From contig NZ_JAUSYZ010000001.1 in assembly GCF_030817195.1 (NCBI RefSeq), positions 4,340,001 to 4,404,000 on the forward strand: DNA of 64,000 nucleotides. The letters are read 5' to 3'. Position 1 is the stretch's first letter. Each line of letters starts with the position of its first letter. The stretch comes from Arthrobacter globiformis. GTDB lineage: Bacteria > Actinomycetota > Actinomycetes > Actinomycetales > Micrococcaceae. This document shows, one piece after another, positions 25,562-33,867 of the stretch. A program made the translations under genes and the position numbers. The notes under the pieces were generated by a model. That model ran no database searches, was not told where the DNA came from, and saw nothing but the letters and a program-made list of their open reading frames with translations.

Positions 25562-26250
25562 TCAGGCGACCAGGCCGGAGACCAGGTTGATGGTCGTGGC
25601 CAGCACGATCGCGCCCAGCAGGTAGGACAGCAGCGCGTGGCGGAGCACCGTACTGCGGATTGCATCTGTCTTGAGGTTGGTGTCCGAGACCTGGTAGGCC
25701 ATGCCCACGGTGAAGGCCAGGTAGGCTAAGTCCGTGTAGCGGGGCGGATTATCCTGATTGAAATCGACACCGGTCTTGTCGCGGTAGTAGATGGAGGCGT
25801 AGCGCAACGTGTACAGCGTATGCACCAGGAACCAGGAACCAGGAACCAGGACAGTGTCGAGGTCCCCAAGGCAACCGCGATGATGCCCGATTTGGCTGCG
25901 CCTTCAGTGTTGGAGGCGTCGCCGAGGATCATGGCCACGCCGCCGAAGCTGGCCACCGTAGCGGCCAGCACCAGGGCGTCAGAGGCGGCCCGCCCGGGAT
26001 CGTCGCGCCGGGCATGGGCCGCTGTGGCCGAGGCCGGCAGGTGCCCGATGATGGCCCACACCCAGATCAGGTAGGTGGCGGACGCGGCCGCCCAGCCAAT
26101 GGCCGGCGCATAGGTCGGCGACTGCAGGAGCCCCACTGCCACAGCCGTCGCCAGACCGACGACGGCCATCACCAGCAGACGGAGCCGTGAATGATGCGCC
26201 GGCCGGTCGAAGTTCGATGCCCCGCGTCCAATGCCGTCCACTCTGCTCAT
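25562..26250 (-). pseudogene. DUF1345 membrane protein, frameshifted by a 7-nt repeat expansion
   Basis: The two halves of a DUF1345 family membrane protein lie in different frames. The N-terminal part (from ATG 26250) has helices such as GWAAASATYLIWVWAIIGHL and runs to LSWFLV. The C-terminal part resumes as HTLYTLRYASIYYRDKTG, then DFNQDNPPRYTDLAYLAF and HALLSYLLGAIVLATTINLV. At the junction, the codons for SWFLV contain TCCTGGT four times in a row (25824-25851) where the family needs two. The 14 extra bases shift the frame, so the gene as given cannot make the full protein. Slippage back by two units, or forward by one, would restore it. It may be a pseudogene, a phase-variable gene or an assembly error. 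Confidence 0.85.
25824..25851. repeat. Four perfect copies of a 7-nt repeat inside the DUF1345 gene
   Basis: ACCAGGA occurs four times head to tail on the + strand (TCCTGGT on the coding strand). Two copies would encode the expected SWFLVH; four copies cause the frameshift. Heptanucleotide repeats of this type are prone to slipped-strand mispairing. Confidence 0.95.
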
Positions 26251-26293
26251 GGTCCGATCATTGCAGTTTCGCTCGCTCCGGCTCCGAGGCGAC

Positions 26294-26475
26294 GCGCGTG
26301 CGGAACCCTCGGAAGCTAGTTCGCCGTTTCGCCAAAAACGGCCGCCTGAAGGGCTTCGAAGCGGCCTTTTCTGGCAAATCGCCGCGCGTGCGGAACCCTC
26401 GGAAACGCGAACGGACACTTGCGCCCCCGCAGGGTCTCAAGTGTCCGTGCGGCCCCGCAGGGCCTCAAGGATCCG
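26294..26475. repeat. Composite palindromic element, copy C
   Basis: GTTTCGCCAAAAACGGCCGC (about 26326-26345) pairs with AAGCGGCCTTTTCTGGCAAA (26359-26378). The direct repeat GCGCGTGCGGAACCCTCGGA occurs at 26295-26314 and again at 26385-26404. A second hairpin, ACGGACACTTG (26410-26420) with CAAGTGTCCGT (26438-26448), follows, enclosed by GCGAACGGA and TCCGTTCGC. It separates the DUF1345 gene from the deacetylase gene. Confidence 0.75.
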
Positions 26476-26496
26476 TTCGCGCTCGATGAAGCCGCG

Positions 26497-27462
26497 CTAG
26501 CTGAGCGCGGGCACCTGCACCTGGCCCGGCTTGAAGCGGGCGCCGAAACCAGGGGCAACAGGCACCTCGATCCGCGCGTGCGTGTGGACTTCGCTGAGGG
26601 TCGCCTTGGTGTGCTCCGCGATCTGCTCCAGGGTGGTCACCCACATGCCGTCCATGCCCTTGACCCGCTCGATCAGCTGTTCCAGGGCCACCGCCTTGGA
26701 CGGCCGGCCCGAGATGAACGGGTGGTTCGTGAGCACGAAGCAGCTTCCCTGCGAGTGGTGCGCCTGCGCCTCGAGCGTCCACATTTCCAGCACCTTGGCC
26801 GGGCTTTCGATCACGCCGCTGCCCGTCACGCCGGGATAGAACGCGTACTGCTCCCAGTCGTCCAGCGTCCAGTCGACGGGGATCTCCACGATGTCGCGGG
26901 TGTCGCCGGCACCGGAAGGAGAACCCGAGGAGACCGACATCCGGTACGGCGCATCGCCGTCGAGCAGGCTGGAGTCGTAGAGGAAGCCGCGGTCAGCGAG
27001 CAGCGCCGGCGAGTGCCAGTTCAACTCCCACCACGGTGCCCGGTACCCCACCGGCCGGAGCCCCGCGACCTTCTCCAGCGCCTCAAGTCCCCGGTCGATG
27101 TAGCTCGCTTCGGTGGCGGCGTCGATCCCCTGCATCGGCTCGTGCAGGTACCCGTGGTGCGCCACCTCGTGGCCGCCGTCGACGATCTGCCGCACTATGT
27201 CGGGGTAGCTTTCGGCGGTGAAGCCGGGGATGAAGAACGTCCCGCGGATCTCCTGCCGCGCGAGGATCTGCAGCAGCCGCGGCACCGCGACCTTGGGCCC
27301 GTACGACTGGTGGCTCATGAGCGACATGCGCCGGGTGCTGGTGGCGTCGTGCGCGATGACGCAGGACTCGGCGTCGACATCGAAGGTGAAGGATGCTGCG
27401 GCCGTGAATCCGTCCGGCCAGGTGATGGGGTGCTGGGAATCCGCGAAGGCGCTGCTGCTCAT
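26497..27462 (-). CDS. NodB-type polysaccharide deacetylase/allantoinase-like hydrolase
   Basis: This 321-residue cytosolic protein has the carbohydrate-esterase-4 (NodB) fold. Motif 1 is FTFDVDAES, the HxxxH metal motif is HEVAHHGYLHE, and motif 3 is GYRAPWWE. No signal peptide is present, which argues against a cell-wall deacetylase. Together with the NCS1 permease and PucR next door, this points to the PuuE-like branch, which acts on allantoin or related amides in purine use; that assignment is inference. It starts at ATG 27462, and its 5' end lies 48 nt after the permease stop, so the two probably form an operon (permease first). Confidence 0.8.
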   Translation of the reverse strand: MSSSAFADSQHPITWPDGFTAAASFTFDVDAESCVIAHDATSTRRMSLMSHQSYGPKVAVPRLLQILARQEIRGTFFIPGFTAESYPDIVRQIVDGGHEVAHHGYLHEPMQGIDAATEASYIDRGLEALEKVAGLRPVGYRAPWWELNWHSPALLADRGFLYDSSLLDGDAPYRMSVSSGSPSGAGDTRDIVEIPVDWTLDDWEQYAFYPGVTGSGVIESPAKVLEMWTLEAQAHHSQGSCFVLTNHPFISGRPSKAVALEQLIERVKGMDGMWVTTLEQIAEHTKATLSEVHTHARIEVPVAPGFGARFKPGQVQVPALS

Positions 27463-27510
27463 GCCGGAATTCCTTTCGTCAGAGGGCGAAGTGGTCAGGT
27501 GCTGAAGGAC

Positions 27511-29040
27511 TTAGAGTTCGACGGCGGGAACCGGCTGGGGTGCCTGCGCAGCGTCAGGTGCGCTGACCGCGGAGGTGGTGCCGCCGTCGTCCGTCACCGT
27601 CACGTACGGCCGGTGCAGCCGGGGGCCGAGAACTGCGTACACCGCGGCGCTGGTGAGTCCGCCGGCGAGCCAGGAGAGATCCCAGCCGCCCAGGGCAACC
27701 GCGATGGGGCCCTGCATGATCGGGATGAGCCCGTACATGAACAGCCAGGTGGCCGCGATCCCGGCGAGCAGCGCGGTCACGCCGGCCCAGTTGACCACAG
27801 GCAGCCGGCGGGTGCCGACGCCGTCGAACAGCCGTTCCACCTTGCCCGGCCAGCGCTTCTCCAGCCAGAAGTAGTGCACCAACATCACTCCACCCCAGGC
27901 GGCCACCCAGGCCACGAGGCCGATCAGCCAGGCGTCCAGCACCGAGGCGAAGTCCTCCTGGAAGATGAAGAAGACGACGGCGATGAGCGAGAAAACGCCG
28001 ACGAACAAGTTGAGTTTCCGGCGGCTGATGGTGATGTCCAGGGCCTGCGTGGCCACCGAGAAGGTGTAGATGTTCAGGATGTTGGTGGCGATGGGTCCGT
28101 GGAGCACCATCAGGAGCACGGGCAGCGCCATGGCGCCGAAGTTCTGGACAATCAGCTTGCCAGGGTCGACCTCGCCGCTGTTCGTGGCCAGGCTCGCGCC
28201 GAGGACGCCGAGCCAGACGACGGGGATGAACTGGCCCAGGACGGAGGCCAGGTAGACCTTTTTCTTGGGCACGGTGGTGCTGACGAAGCGGGAGTAGTCG
28301 GCGGCGTAGGTGAACCAGGTGATGCCCCAGCCGATGCCGATGGCCGTCATCACGGCGCTCATGGCTGCGATGCGTTCGGAGCCTTCCAGGATGTTGCCCG
28401 CGGGGCCGGCGTAGGTCCAGTCGATCTTCAGGCCGAACCAGGCGACGGCGGACATGACCACCAGGATGATGATGGTGGGCGGCACGGTCCACTTTTCGAA
28501 GGCGGCGATCGCCTTGTAGCCGAACCACGCGATGGCAACCTGGGCGGCCATGATGAACGTGGCGACGCCGATCTTCCAGGCGTAGTTGTGGGCGGCGGGA
28601 TCCACCCAGCCGAGTGTGCCGAAGAGCGCCATGACGAGGTCGAGGATGATCCAGGTGTTGACGGCGCACCAGCCCACCACCAGCAGGGCCTGGATGGCGG
28701 CCGGGAGGTAGTTGCCGCGGCGGCCGAAAGCGGCTCGGGCCAGGACCATGCCGGTGGCGCCGGTCTTCTGGCCCAGCAGGACGAAGCAGCCGAAGAGCAG
28801 CATGCCGATCAGGTTGCCGAGGACCAGGACGGTGACGGTGTCGGCGAAGCCCAGGCCAAGGTTGATGCCCAGGGCGCCGAGGACCCAGTTGATCGGGGCA
28901 AGGTTTGCGCCGGCCCAGATCCAGAACTGGCCCGACACCTTGCGGGTGCGCGCGGATTCCGGAATGGGCTGGAGCCAGGCTTCGAAGTCCTCGGCCTGCT
29001 CCATTGCGGGCCCGGACTGCGGTGTTGAGGAGTTGTGCAT
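27511..29040 (-). CDS. NCS1 family nucleobase:cation symporter
   Basis: This 509-residue integral membrane protein has about 12 helices and belongs to the NCS1 cytosine/purine/allantoin/hydantoin permeases. Typical NCS1 segments are WIWAGANLAPINWVLGALG, RAAFGRRGNYLPAAIQALLV and ITWFTYAADYSRFVST. It imports nucleobases or their breakdown products. The start is ATG 29040 with GGAGGC (29048-29053) 7 nt upstream. It is divergent from the pucR gene across 133 bp, the classical place for a PucR operator, and is followed by the NodB-type enzyme. The exact substrate cannot be read from the sequence. Confidence 0.9.
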   Translation of the reverse strand: MHNSSTPQSGPAMEQAEDFEAWLQPIPESARTRKVSGQFWIWAGANLAPINWVLGALGINLGLGFADTVTVLVLGNLIGMLLFGCFVLLGQKTGATGMVLARAAFGRRGNYLPAAIQALLVVGWCAVNTWIILDLVMALFGTLGWVDPAAHNYAWKIGVATFIMAAQVAIAWFGYKAIAAFEKWTVPPTIIILVVMSAVAWFGLKIDWTYAGPAGNILEGSERIAAMSAVMTAIGIGWGITWFTYAADYSRFVSTTVPKKKVYLASVLGQFIPVVWLGVLGASLATNSGEVDPGKLIVQNFGAMALPVLLMVLHGPIATNILNIYTFSVATQALDITISRRKLNLFVGVFSLIAVVFFIFQEDFASVLDAWLIGLVAWVAAWGGVMLVHYFWLEKRWPGKVERLFDGVGTRRLPVVNWAGVTALLAGIAATWLFMYGLIPIMQGPIAVALGGWDLSWLAGGLTSAAVYAVLGPRLHRPYVTVTDDGGTTSAVSAPDAAQAPQPVPAVEL

Positions 29041-29173
29041 CGGAAAAGCCTCCATATGAGGAAGAAGAGCCTCCGGGAAGAAGGGATGCATTAAGCGTAT
29101 GTGCGCCACATCACAGCAACAAGGTACGATCTGTCTATCAGAATTCCCTTGCCTATGACGGAGTGTAAGATCA

Positions 29174-30700
29174 GTGTTCCTCGAAGACGTCCTGAAGCAC
29201 CGGACCGTCCAAGCCGCTGACCCGCTGCTGCGGGCCGCCCCGGGCAGCGTGCCCGGCCGGCAGGTGCGGTGGGTCCACTCCAGCGAGGTTCTGGACATCG
29301 CTCCCCTGCTGCGCGGCGGGGAGCTCCTCCTCACCGGCGGCCAGGCACTGGCCACCGCTAGCGATAAGCGGCGGGTGGACTACGTCCGGGAACTGGCAGG
29401 ACGCGGCGTCGCCGCGCTGGCCATCGAGACCGGGCCGACGCTGCCCGACATTCCCGAGTCGATGCTCGTCACGGCGGAGTCCAACGGCCTGCCGCTGTTC
29501 GAGCTGCGCAAGGTGGCGCCCTTCGTGGGCATCATGCAGGAGATCAACTCCATCCTAGTGGGCCAGTCCGTGGAGCTGCTGCAGCGCGGCGACGAGATCA
29601 GCCACGCCATGGCGGCCGAACTCGCCCACGGCGGCGGGCTCGATGAGGTGCTCGCCGTGCTCGCCGGGCAGACCGGGACCAGCGTCCGCCTGGTGTCGCC
29701 GGCAGGGCTCACGCTGGGGAGTGCGGGTGCGGGTGCCGACGGCGGCGGTACTGCCGGCGGTTCGGGGACGGTCAGTCCCGGGGCAGCGAGTACGACGGCG
29801 GTCGACGTTCCGGTCCGCGGTGTCCTGGCCGCGCGGTTGGAACTGGAGGCGCCCGAGGGCATCGACCCGGCGTTTGTCCGGGTGGCCGGCGAACGGTCCG
29901 TCGACATTCTTGGCCTGGCGCTGCTGCAGCGGATGCCGCCGGGCCTGAAGGAACTGGCGGGAGCGGAGCTGATGCGTGCCGTCCATTCCGGCGCCCAGCC
30001 GTGGCGGCTGGAGCAGCTGGGGGCTGCGGCAGGGTTCGCCGTCGACGGTCCGGTGGCCGCCGTCATGATCCGTTCCGCCGCTTCCGGCCGGCTGCGCCCA
30101 GAGCTGGACAAGGCTCTGGCGGAGTCGGTCCCGCGTGCTGCCAGCTATGCCGACAAGCTGGAGCTCATCGCACTGGCCGGCCTCCCGTCCGAGGGAACCC
30201 GTGCCGCGCGGGCGTCGCTGATCGGGGCGCTGGGGAACCTCGATGTCCCGGAAGGTTCCGCGATCGCCGTCGGACCTCTGGGGCAGGGCATCGGCGAGGC
30301 CGCCTGGTCCATGGCGGAGGCCCGCCGGACGCTGGATCTGGCGCCGCGGACTGGCCGATCCGCCGGCGGACCCCCGCAGGTGCGGGATGCGGATGCGTTC
30401 AGTGCCGAGCGGCTGGCTGCCGAGAGCATCGACGGCGGTGCCCGCCGCGATTTCGTCCGCCGGACCCTGGGGCCCATTCTCGAGCACGACGAGCAGCGGA
30501 GCTCGCAGTTGCTGCACACCCTGACGGTGTGGCTGGACTCCGGCTGCAACACGGCGCAGGCAGCACGCGAGCTGCACCTGGAACGGCAGTCGATGTACCA
30601 CCGGCTGCAGCGCATCTTCGACCTCTGCGGCGGCGACCCCCGGGGAACGGGCCGCCTCGCCGGTCTGCACCTGGCAACCCGCCTAGCCCCACTCCCCTAG
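29174..30700 (+). CDS. PucR family transcriptional regulator
   Basis: This 508-residue regulator has an N-terminal PucR domain (about 1-130; VRWVHSSEVLDIAPLLRGGE, LLLTGGQAL), a middle GGDEF-like region and a C-terminal helix-turn-helix (about 435-500; YHRLQRIFDL). PucR proteins activate purine-degradation and related genes. The start is GTG 29174. It is divergent from the NCS1 permease and probably controls it and the NodB-type gene through the shared 29041-29173 interval. That interval contains TACGATCTGTCTATCAGA and a GTGTAAGATCAGTG just before the start. The stop codon at 30700 abuts a 32-bp repeat array. Confidence 0.9.
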   Translation: MFLEDVLKHRTVQAADPLLRAAPGSVPGRQVRWVHSSEVLDIAPLLRGGELLLTGGQALATASDKRRVDYVRELAGRGVAALAIETGPTLPDIPESMLVTAESNGLPLFELRKVAPFVGIMQEINSILVGQSVELLQRGDEISHAMAAELAHGGGLDEVLAVLAGQTGTSVRLVSPAGLTLGSAGAGADGGGTAGGSGTVSPGAASTTAVDVPVRGVLAARLELEAPEGIDPAFVRVAGERSVDILGLALLQRMPPGLKELAGAELMRAVHSGAQPWRLEQLGAAAGFAVDGPVAAVMIRSAASGRLRPELDKALAESVPRAASYADKLELIALAGLPSEGTRAARASLIGALGNLDVPEGSAIAVGPLGQGIGEAAWSMAEARRTLDLAPRTGRSAGGPPQVRDADAFSAERLAAESIDGGARRDFVRRTLGPILEHDEQRSSQLLHTLTVWLDSGCNTAQAARELHLERQSMYHRLQRIFDLCGGDPRGTGRLAGLHLATRLAPLP

Positions 30701-30841
30701 GACCCTTCCTCACATCCCGCCGCTTCCAACCGGACCCTTCCTCACATCCCGCCGCTTCCAACCCGACGCTCCCTCACGTCCCGCCGCCTGAACCCAAACC
30801 CTTCCTCACATCCCGCCGCCTCCAACCCGACGCTTCCTCAC
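30701..30841 (+). repeat. 32-bp array, 4-5 units, between convergent genes
   Basis: TTCCTCAC-type anchors at 30706, 30738, 30770, 30802 and 30834 show an exact 32-bp period. The array starts at the base after the pucR stop and runs into the stop codon of the minus-strand gene at 30838, whose TGA is part of the repeat. The C-rich strand is sense for pucR. Confidence 0.9.
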
Positions 30842-31254
30842 AGGACAGCGTCCGGGGGACGTGGCGCCATTACCGGGTCTGCATGGCGGTGCACCAGTGC
30901 CCAGGTGTCGCCTTCAGGCCGATAGACGCTCGTTACACGCAAATCAAACTGCGATATTTCGGCTCCTCCTCCAAGCTTGGCCTGCCAATGTTCTATGTCG
31001 AGGAAGACGGCGAGATCGGAAGTAACGTGCCTAGTGAGGCGATCAACAGCAGCGAGATGTCCGTCCTTGAACCGGGCAGCGGCTGAATCGAGGGCCTTGG
31101 ATATCTGGTCCCAGCCCACAACCGGAGGACCCCAGGGATTCGCAAGAGACCCATCGTCGCCGTGGGAGAAAATGGCCTTGGCTGGTTCCGGGTCTCCTTT
31201 GGCAAACTCATTCATCGTTTGATGAAACCGGTCGACGACCTCGTCAAGCTGCAT
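30838..31254 (-). CDS. SnoaL-like/NTF2-fold protein
   Basis: This 138-residue soluble protein resembles the SnoaL/DUF4440 nuclear-transport-factor-2 group of small ligand-binding or cyclase-like proteins. Supporting segments are VDRFHQTMNEFAKGDPEPAK and the C-terminal strand RVTSVYRPEGDTWALVHRHA, typical of the family. The start is ATG 31254, with AAGGTGGGA upstream. Its stop codon lies within the last unit of the 32-bp array, suggesting the array has replaced or trimmed the native 3' end. The ligand or reaction is unknown. Confidence 0.75.
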   Translation of the reverse strand: MQLDEVVDRFHQTMNEFAKGDPEPAKAIFSHGDDGSLANPWGPPVVGWDQISKALDSAAARFKDGHLAAVDRLTRHVTSDLAVFLDIEHWQAKLGGGAEISQFDLRVTSVYRPEGDTWALVHRHADPVMAPRPPDAVL

Positions 31255-31398
31255 TGTTCCCACCTTCTGGCTGGCGTTCGGGTACCGAATCCTACGCCCG
31301 GGGAACACGCCCAGGAACAACTCAACTTCCTCAGGAGCTGGAGCGCCACCGGAAAGAGCCCTGACGAACCGCTCTCCGCCCACCGACCCGACCAAGGT

Positions 31399-31520
31399 GA
31401 GGACCCATCCAAACCCTTCCTCACCTCCTGCCGCAAAACCCCAAACCCTTCCTCACCTCCTGCCGCAAAACCCCAAACCCTCCCTCACCTCCTGCCGCCT
31501 CAATCCCAACCCTCCCGCTG
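31399..31520 (+). repeat. 32-bp array, about 3.5 units, in a divergent intergenic region
   Basis: Anchors at 31417, 31449, 31481 and a decayed one at 31513 show the 32-bp period (core CTTCCTCACCTCCTGCCGC). A reversed unit, GGTGAGGACC, lies at about 31396. Unlike most arrays it lies about 145 bp upstream of the minus gene and about 50 bp upstream of the + gene, not at a 3' end. Confidence 0.85.
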
Positions 31521-31567
31521 GTGCACAGTCCCGAGGCCCGCGGTGGCGGTCTGGATATGCTCGACAG

Positions 31568-32263
31568 ATGTTGCCCGAACGCTACCTTGCCGAACTCGCA
31601 CGAACCCTAAGTTCGCTCGAAACGCTCGCGCGCCAGCCGGAGAGTACGCTGGGCCGTTCAGTTCCGGCCTGTCCCGGATGGACTCTCGATGCGCTGTTCG
31701 GGCACATCGGTTCTATAGAACGCTGGGCTGCCGCTATTGTTCGTGCCGGCGAGTATGTCGAGGAACCGGCCCCGCCTCGAGACAAAGCCGCAACCTGGTT
31801 CCTCGAGGGTGCGCCCGGCTTCCTGGCCACCATGACCGCCTTGGACCCCGCGGCACCGTGCTGGAACTTCGGCCCTCCCCCGCGCACGGCCGGTTTCTGG
31901 CTGCGCCGGCAGGCACACGAACACGCCATTCACCTGGTCGACGCCCACCAGGCGTCCGGCCTGGCTGACCCGGAGTTCGCCGAGGACTTCCTGCTCGACG
32001 GTATTGATGAAGCCCTGGCAATGTTCGCCCCGCGCCAGCTGCGGCTGCAGCGGATGGCCGATCCGGGAAAGGCCGTGACCTTCCGGGTATCCGGCGGCAC
32101 CGCGTGGACTGTCGGCAACGGGGGCGTCGCGGCATCAGTCACCGCAACACCAAGAGAAATGTATCTGGGCCTCTGGGGCCGCTCCAGCTTTTCAGACATT
32201 GCCGTCATCGACGGCGACGCCGGCCTTGCGTTGCGCGTCATCCGCGGTCCCCTGACGCCATGA
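31568..32263 (+). CDS. Maleylpyruvate isomerase/DinB-like family protein (mycothiol-related fold)
   Basis: This 231-residue protein belongs to the actinobacterial TIGR03083/MDMPI group, a DinB-like four-helix bundle that binds a metal, some members of which use mycothiol. CPGWTLDALFGHIGSIERW carries the first conserved histidine and RRQAHEHAIHLVDAH the later histidines of the metal site. A C-terminal MDMPI_C-like domain (about 150-231) follows. The start is ATG 31568. The specific substrate is unknown, because family members range from isomerases to detoxifying transferases. Confidence 0.8.
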   Translation: MLPERYLAELARTLSSLETLARQPESTLGRSVPACPGWTLDALFGHIGSIERWAAAIVRAGEYVEEPAPPRDKAATWFLEGAPGFLATMTALDPAAPCWNFGPPPRTAGFWLRRQAHEHAIHLVDAHQASGLADPEFAEDFLLDGIDEALAMFAPRQLRLQRMADPGKAVTFRVSGGTAWTVGNGGVAASVTATPREMYLGLWGRSSFSDIAVIDGDAGLALRVIRGPLTP

Positions 32264-32300
32264 ACGGTCCCCGGCCCTGGCGGCCGGAAGAGAAACTCCC

Positions 32301-33061
32301 CTAGGAGATCTTGCGCCGGTACGCCGCCATGGCGAAGACGTAAGCGAGAACGAGGATCCCGAGGCACCAAGCCAGGGCGATCCAAATGTCGACGCCGACC
32401 GGCCGTTGCGCAAACAGGTCCTGGATGGTGTTGACGATCGAGGTGACCGGCTGGTTCTCGGCGAACGCCCGCACGGGACCCGGCATGGTGGCCGTGGGGA
32501 CGAAAGCCGAACTGATGAACGGCAGGAAGATCAGCGGGTAGGAGAAGCCGCCGGCGCCGTCCACGGACTTCGCCGACAGGCCGGCAATGACCGCGATCCA
32601 GGTGAGTGCCAGGGTGAACAGCGCGAGGATCCCGACGACGGCAAGCCACGCCAGGGGGCCTGCCGAGGTGCGGAAGCCCATGAGGAGGGCAACCAGCACA
32701 ATGATCGCCAGCGAGAGCGCGTTGGCAACCATCGACGTCAGCACATGGGCCCACAGCACAGACGATCGTGCGATCGGCATGGACTGGAACCGCTCGAAAA
32801 TGCCCTCTTCATGTCGGTGAACAGCCGGACGGCGGTGTACGCGATGCCGGACGCGATCGCGATCAGCATGATGCCGGGGAGCAGGTAATTGATGTAGTTG
32901 TCGGCGCTGGTCGTGATAGCGCCGCCGAACACGTAGACGAACAGCAGCATGAGCGCGATCGGCGTGATCGCCGTCGTGATGATCGTGTCTGGGCTGCGGC
33001 TGATATGGCGCAGGGAGCGGCCCAGCAGGACGGCCGTGTCTCCGAAGAAATGCTTGCTCAT
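32301..33061 (-). pseudogene. ABC-2 type efflux permease, frameshifted
   Basis: This is a DrrB/ABC-2 type permease for the ATPase upstream. The N-terminal half starts at ATG 33061 (SKHFFGDTAVLLGRSLRHIS) and reads to FTDMKR. The C-terminal half then continues in another frame as IFERFQSMPIARSSVLWAHV to the stop at 32301. A single G missing from the coding-strand run AGAGGGCATT (near 32803-32805) explains the shift, since GGGG would give FTDMKRGIFERFQ, the usual family sequence. Without that base, the product ends as an aberrant peptide after helix 3. It may be a real mutation or a homopolymer sequencing error. The start overlaps the ATPase stop by 4 nt. Confidence 0.85.
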
Positions 33062-33867
33062 GGCTGGTCCTTACTTGACCCGACTTTGTCGTCCTTCCCC
33101 ACCAGTGCGAGGAAGATGTCTTCCAGGGTTGGCTGCTTTTCGACGTACTCGACTTCCGCCGGCGGCAGCAGCCGCTTCAGCTCGGCGAGGGTGCCGTTCG
33201 CGATGATCCGCCCCTCATGAAGAATGGCGATTCGGTCTGCCAGCTGCTCGGCCTCGTCGAGATACTGCGTGGTGAGCAGGACGGTCGTCCCCTGCCGGGC
33301 CAGCTCCTTGACCACCTGCCACACCTCGATGCGCGCTTCGGGGTCGAGTCCCGTCGTCGGCTCATCGAGGAAGATCACTTTCGGCTGCCCGATCAGGCTC
33401 ATGGCGATGTCTAGACGACGGCGCATGCCTCCCGAATAGGCGGACACCTTTCGCGCTCCTGCTTCGGCGAGGTTGAAGCGTGCGAGGAGTTCATCCGCCA
33501 CCGCGCCAGGGTCTTTCAGCTGCCGCAACCTGGCTACCAGCACCAGGTTCTCCCGGCCCGATAGGATCTCGTCGTCCGCAGCGAACTGGCCGGTCAGACT
33601 GATGGATTCCCGAACTCGGACGGGTTGCGTCGTGACGTCGAATCCGTTCACGGCTGCTGTGCCGGCGTCGGGCCTTAATAGTGTGGACAGGATCCTCACC
33701 ATGGTGGTCTTTCCTGCTCCGTTCGAGCCGAGAAGGGCGAAAATGCTGCCCGGCGCCACGTCGAAGTCCATGCCGCGCAGCACATGCAGTTCCTTGTAGG
33801 ACTTCTCCAGGCCCTGCACACGGATGGCAGGTTCGCGGTCCGGCGGAGCTGAGGCGTTGATGCTCAC
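33058..33867 (-). CDS. ABC transporter ATPase, drug-efflux (DrrA-like) type
   Basis: This 269-residue protein is the nucleotide-binding subunit that powers the adjacent ABC-2 permease. Walker A is GSNGAGKT (47-54), the signature is YSGGMRRRLD, Walker B is VIFLDEPTTGLD, and the switch histidine position reads LLTTQYLDEAEQL (Gln in place of the usual His, typical of the DrrA group). The GTG start at 33867 is preceded by GAGGAGGAA. The gene overlaps the DUF1048 gene before it and the permease after it by 4 nt each, so the four genes from padR to the permease form one operon. Confidence 0.92.
   Translation of the reverse strand: MSINASAPPDREPAIRVQGLEKSYKELHVLRGMDFDVAPGSIFALLGSNGAGKTTMVRILSTLLRPDAGTAAVNGFDVTTQPVRVRESISLTGQFAADDEILSGRENLVLVARLRQLKDPGAVADELLARFNLAEAGARKVSAYSGGMRRRLDIAMSLIGQPKVIFLDEPTTGLDPEARIEVWQVVKELARQGTTVLLTTQYLDEAEQLADRIAILHEGRIIANGTLAELKRLLPPAEVEYVEKQPTLEDIFLALVGKDDKVGSSKDQP

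Noticed and set aside
23600..26500. An insertion sequence or prophage
   Set aside because: No transposase, integrase or phage gene is present. The palindromic elements carry no coding capacity.
26419..29028. An 869-residue open frame on the + strand
   Set aside because: It is antisense to the NodB-type and NCS1 genes, has the low-complexity Gly/Arg/Glu/His composition of GC-rich shadow frames, and no recognisable motif or RBS.
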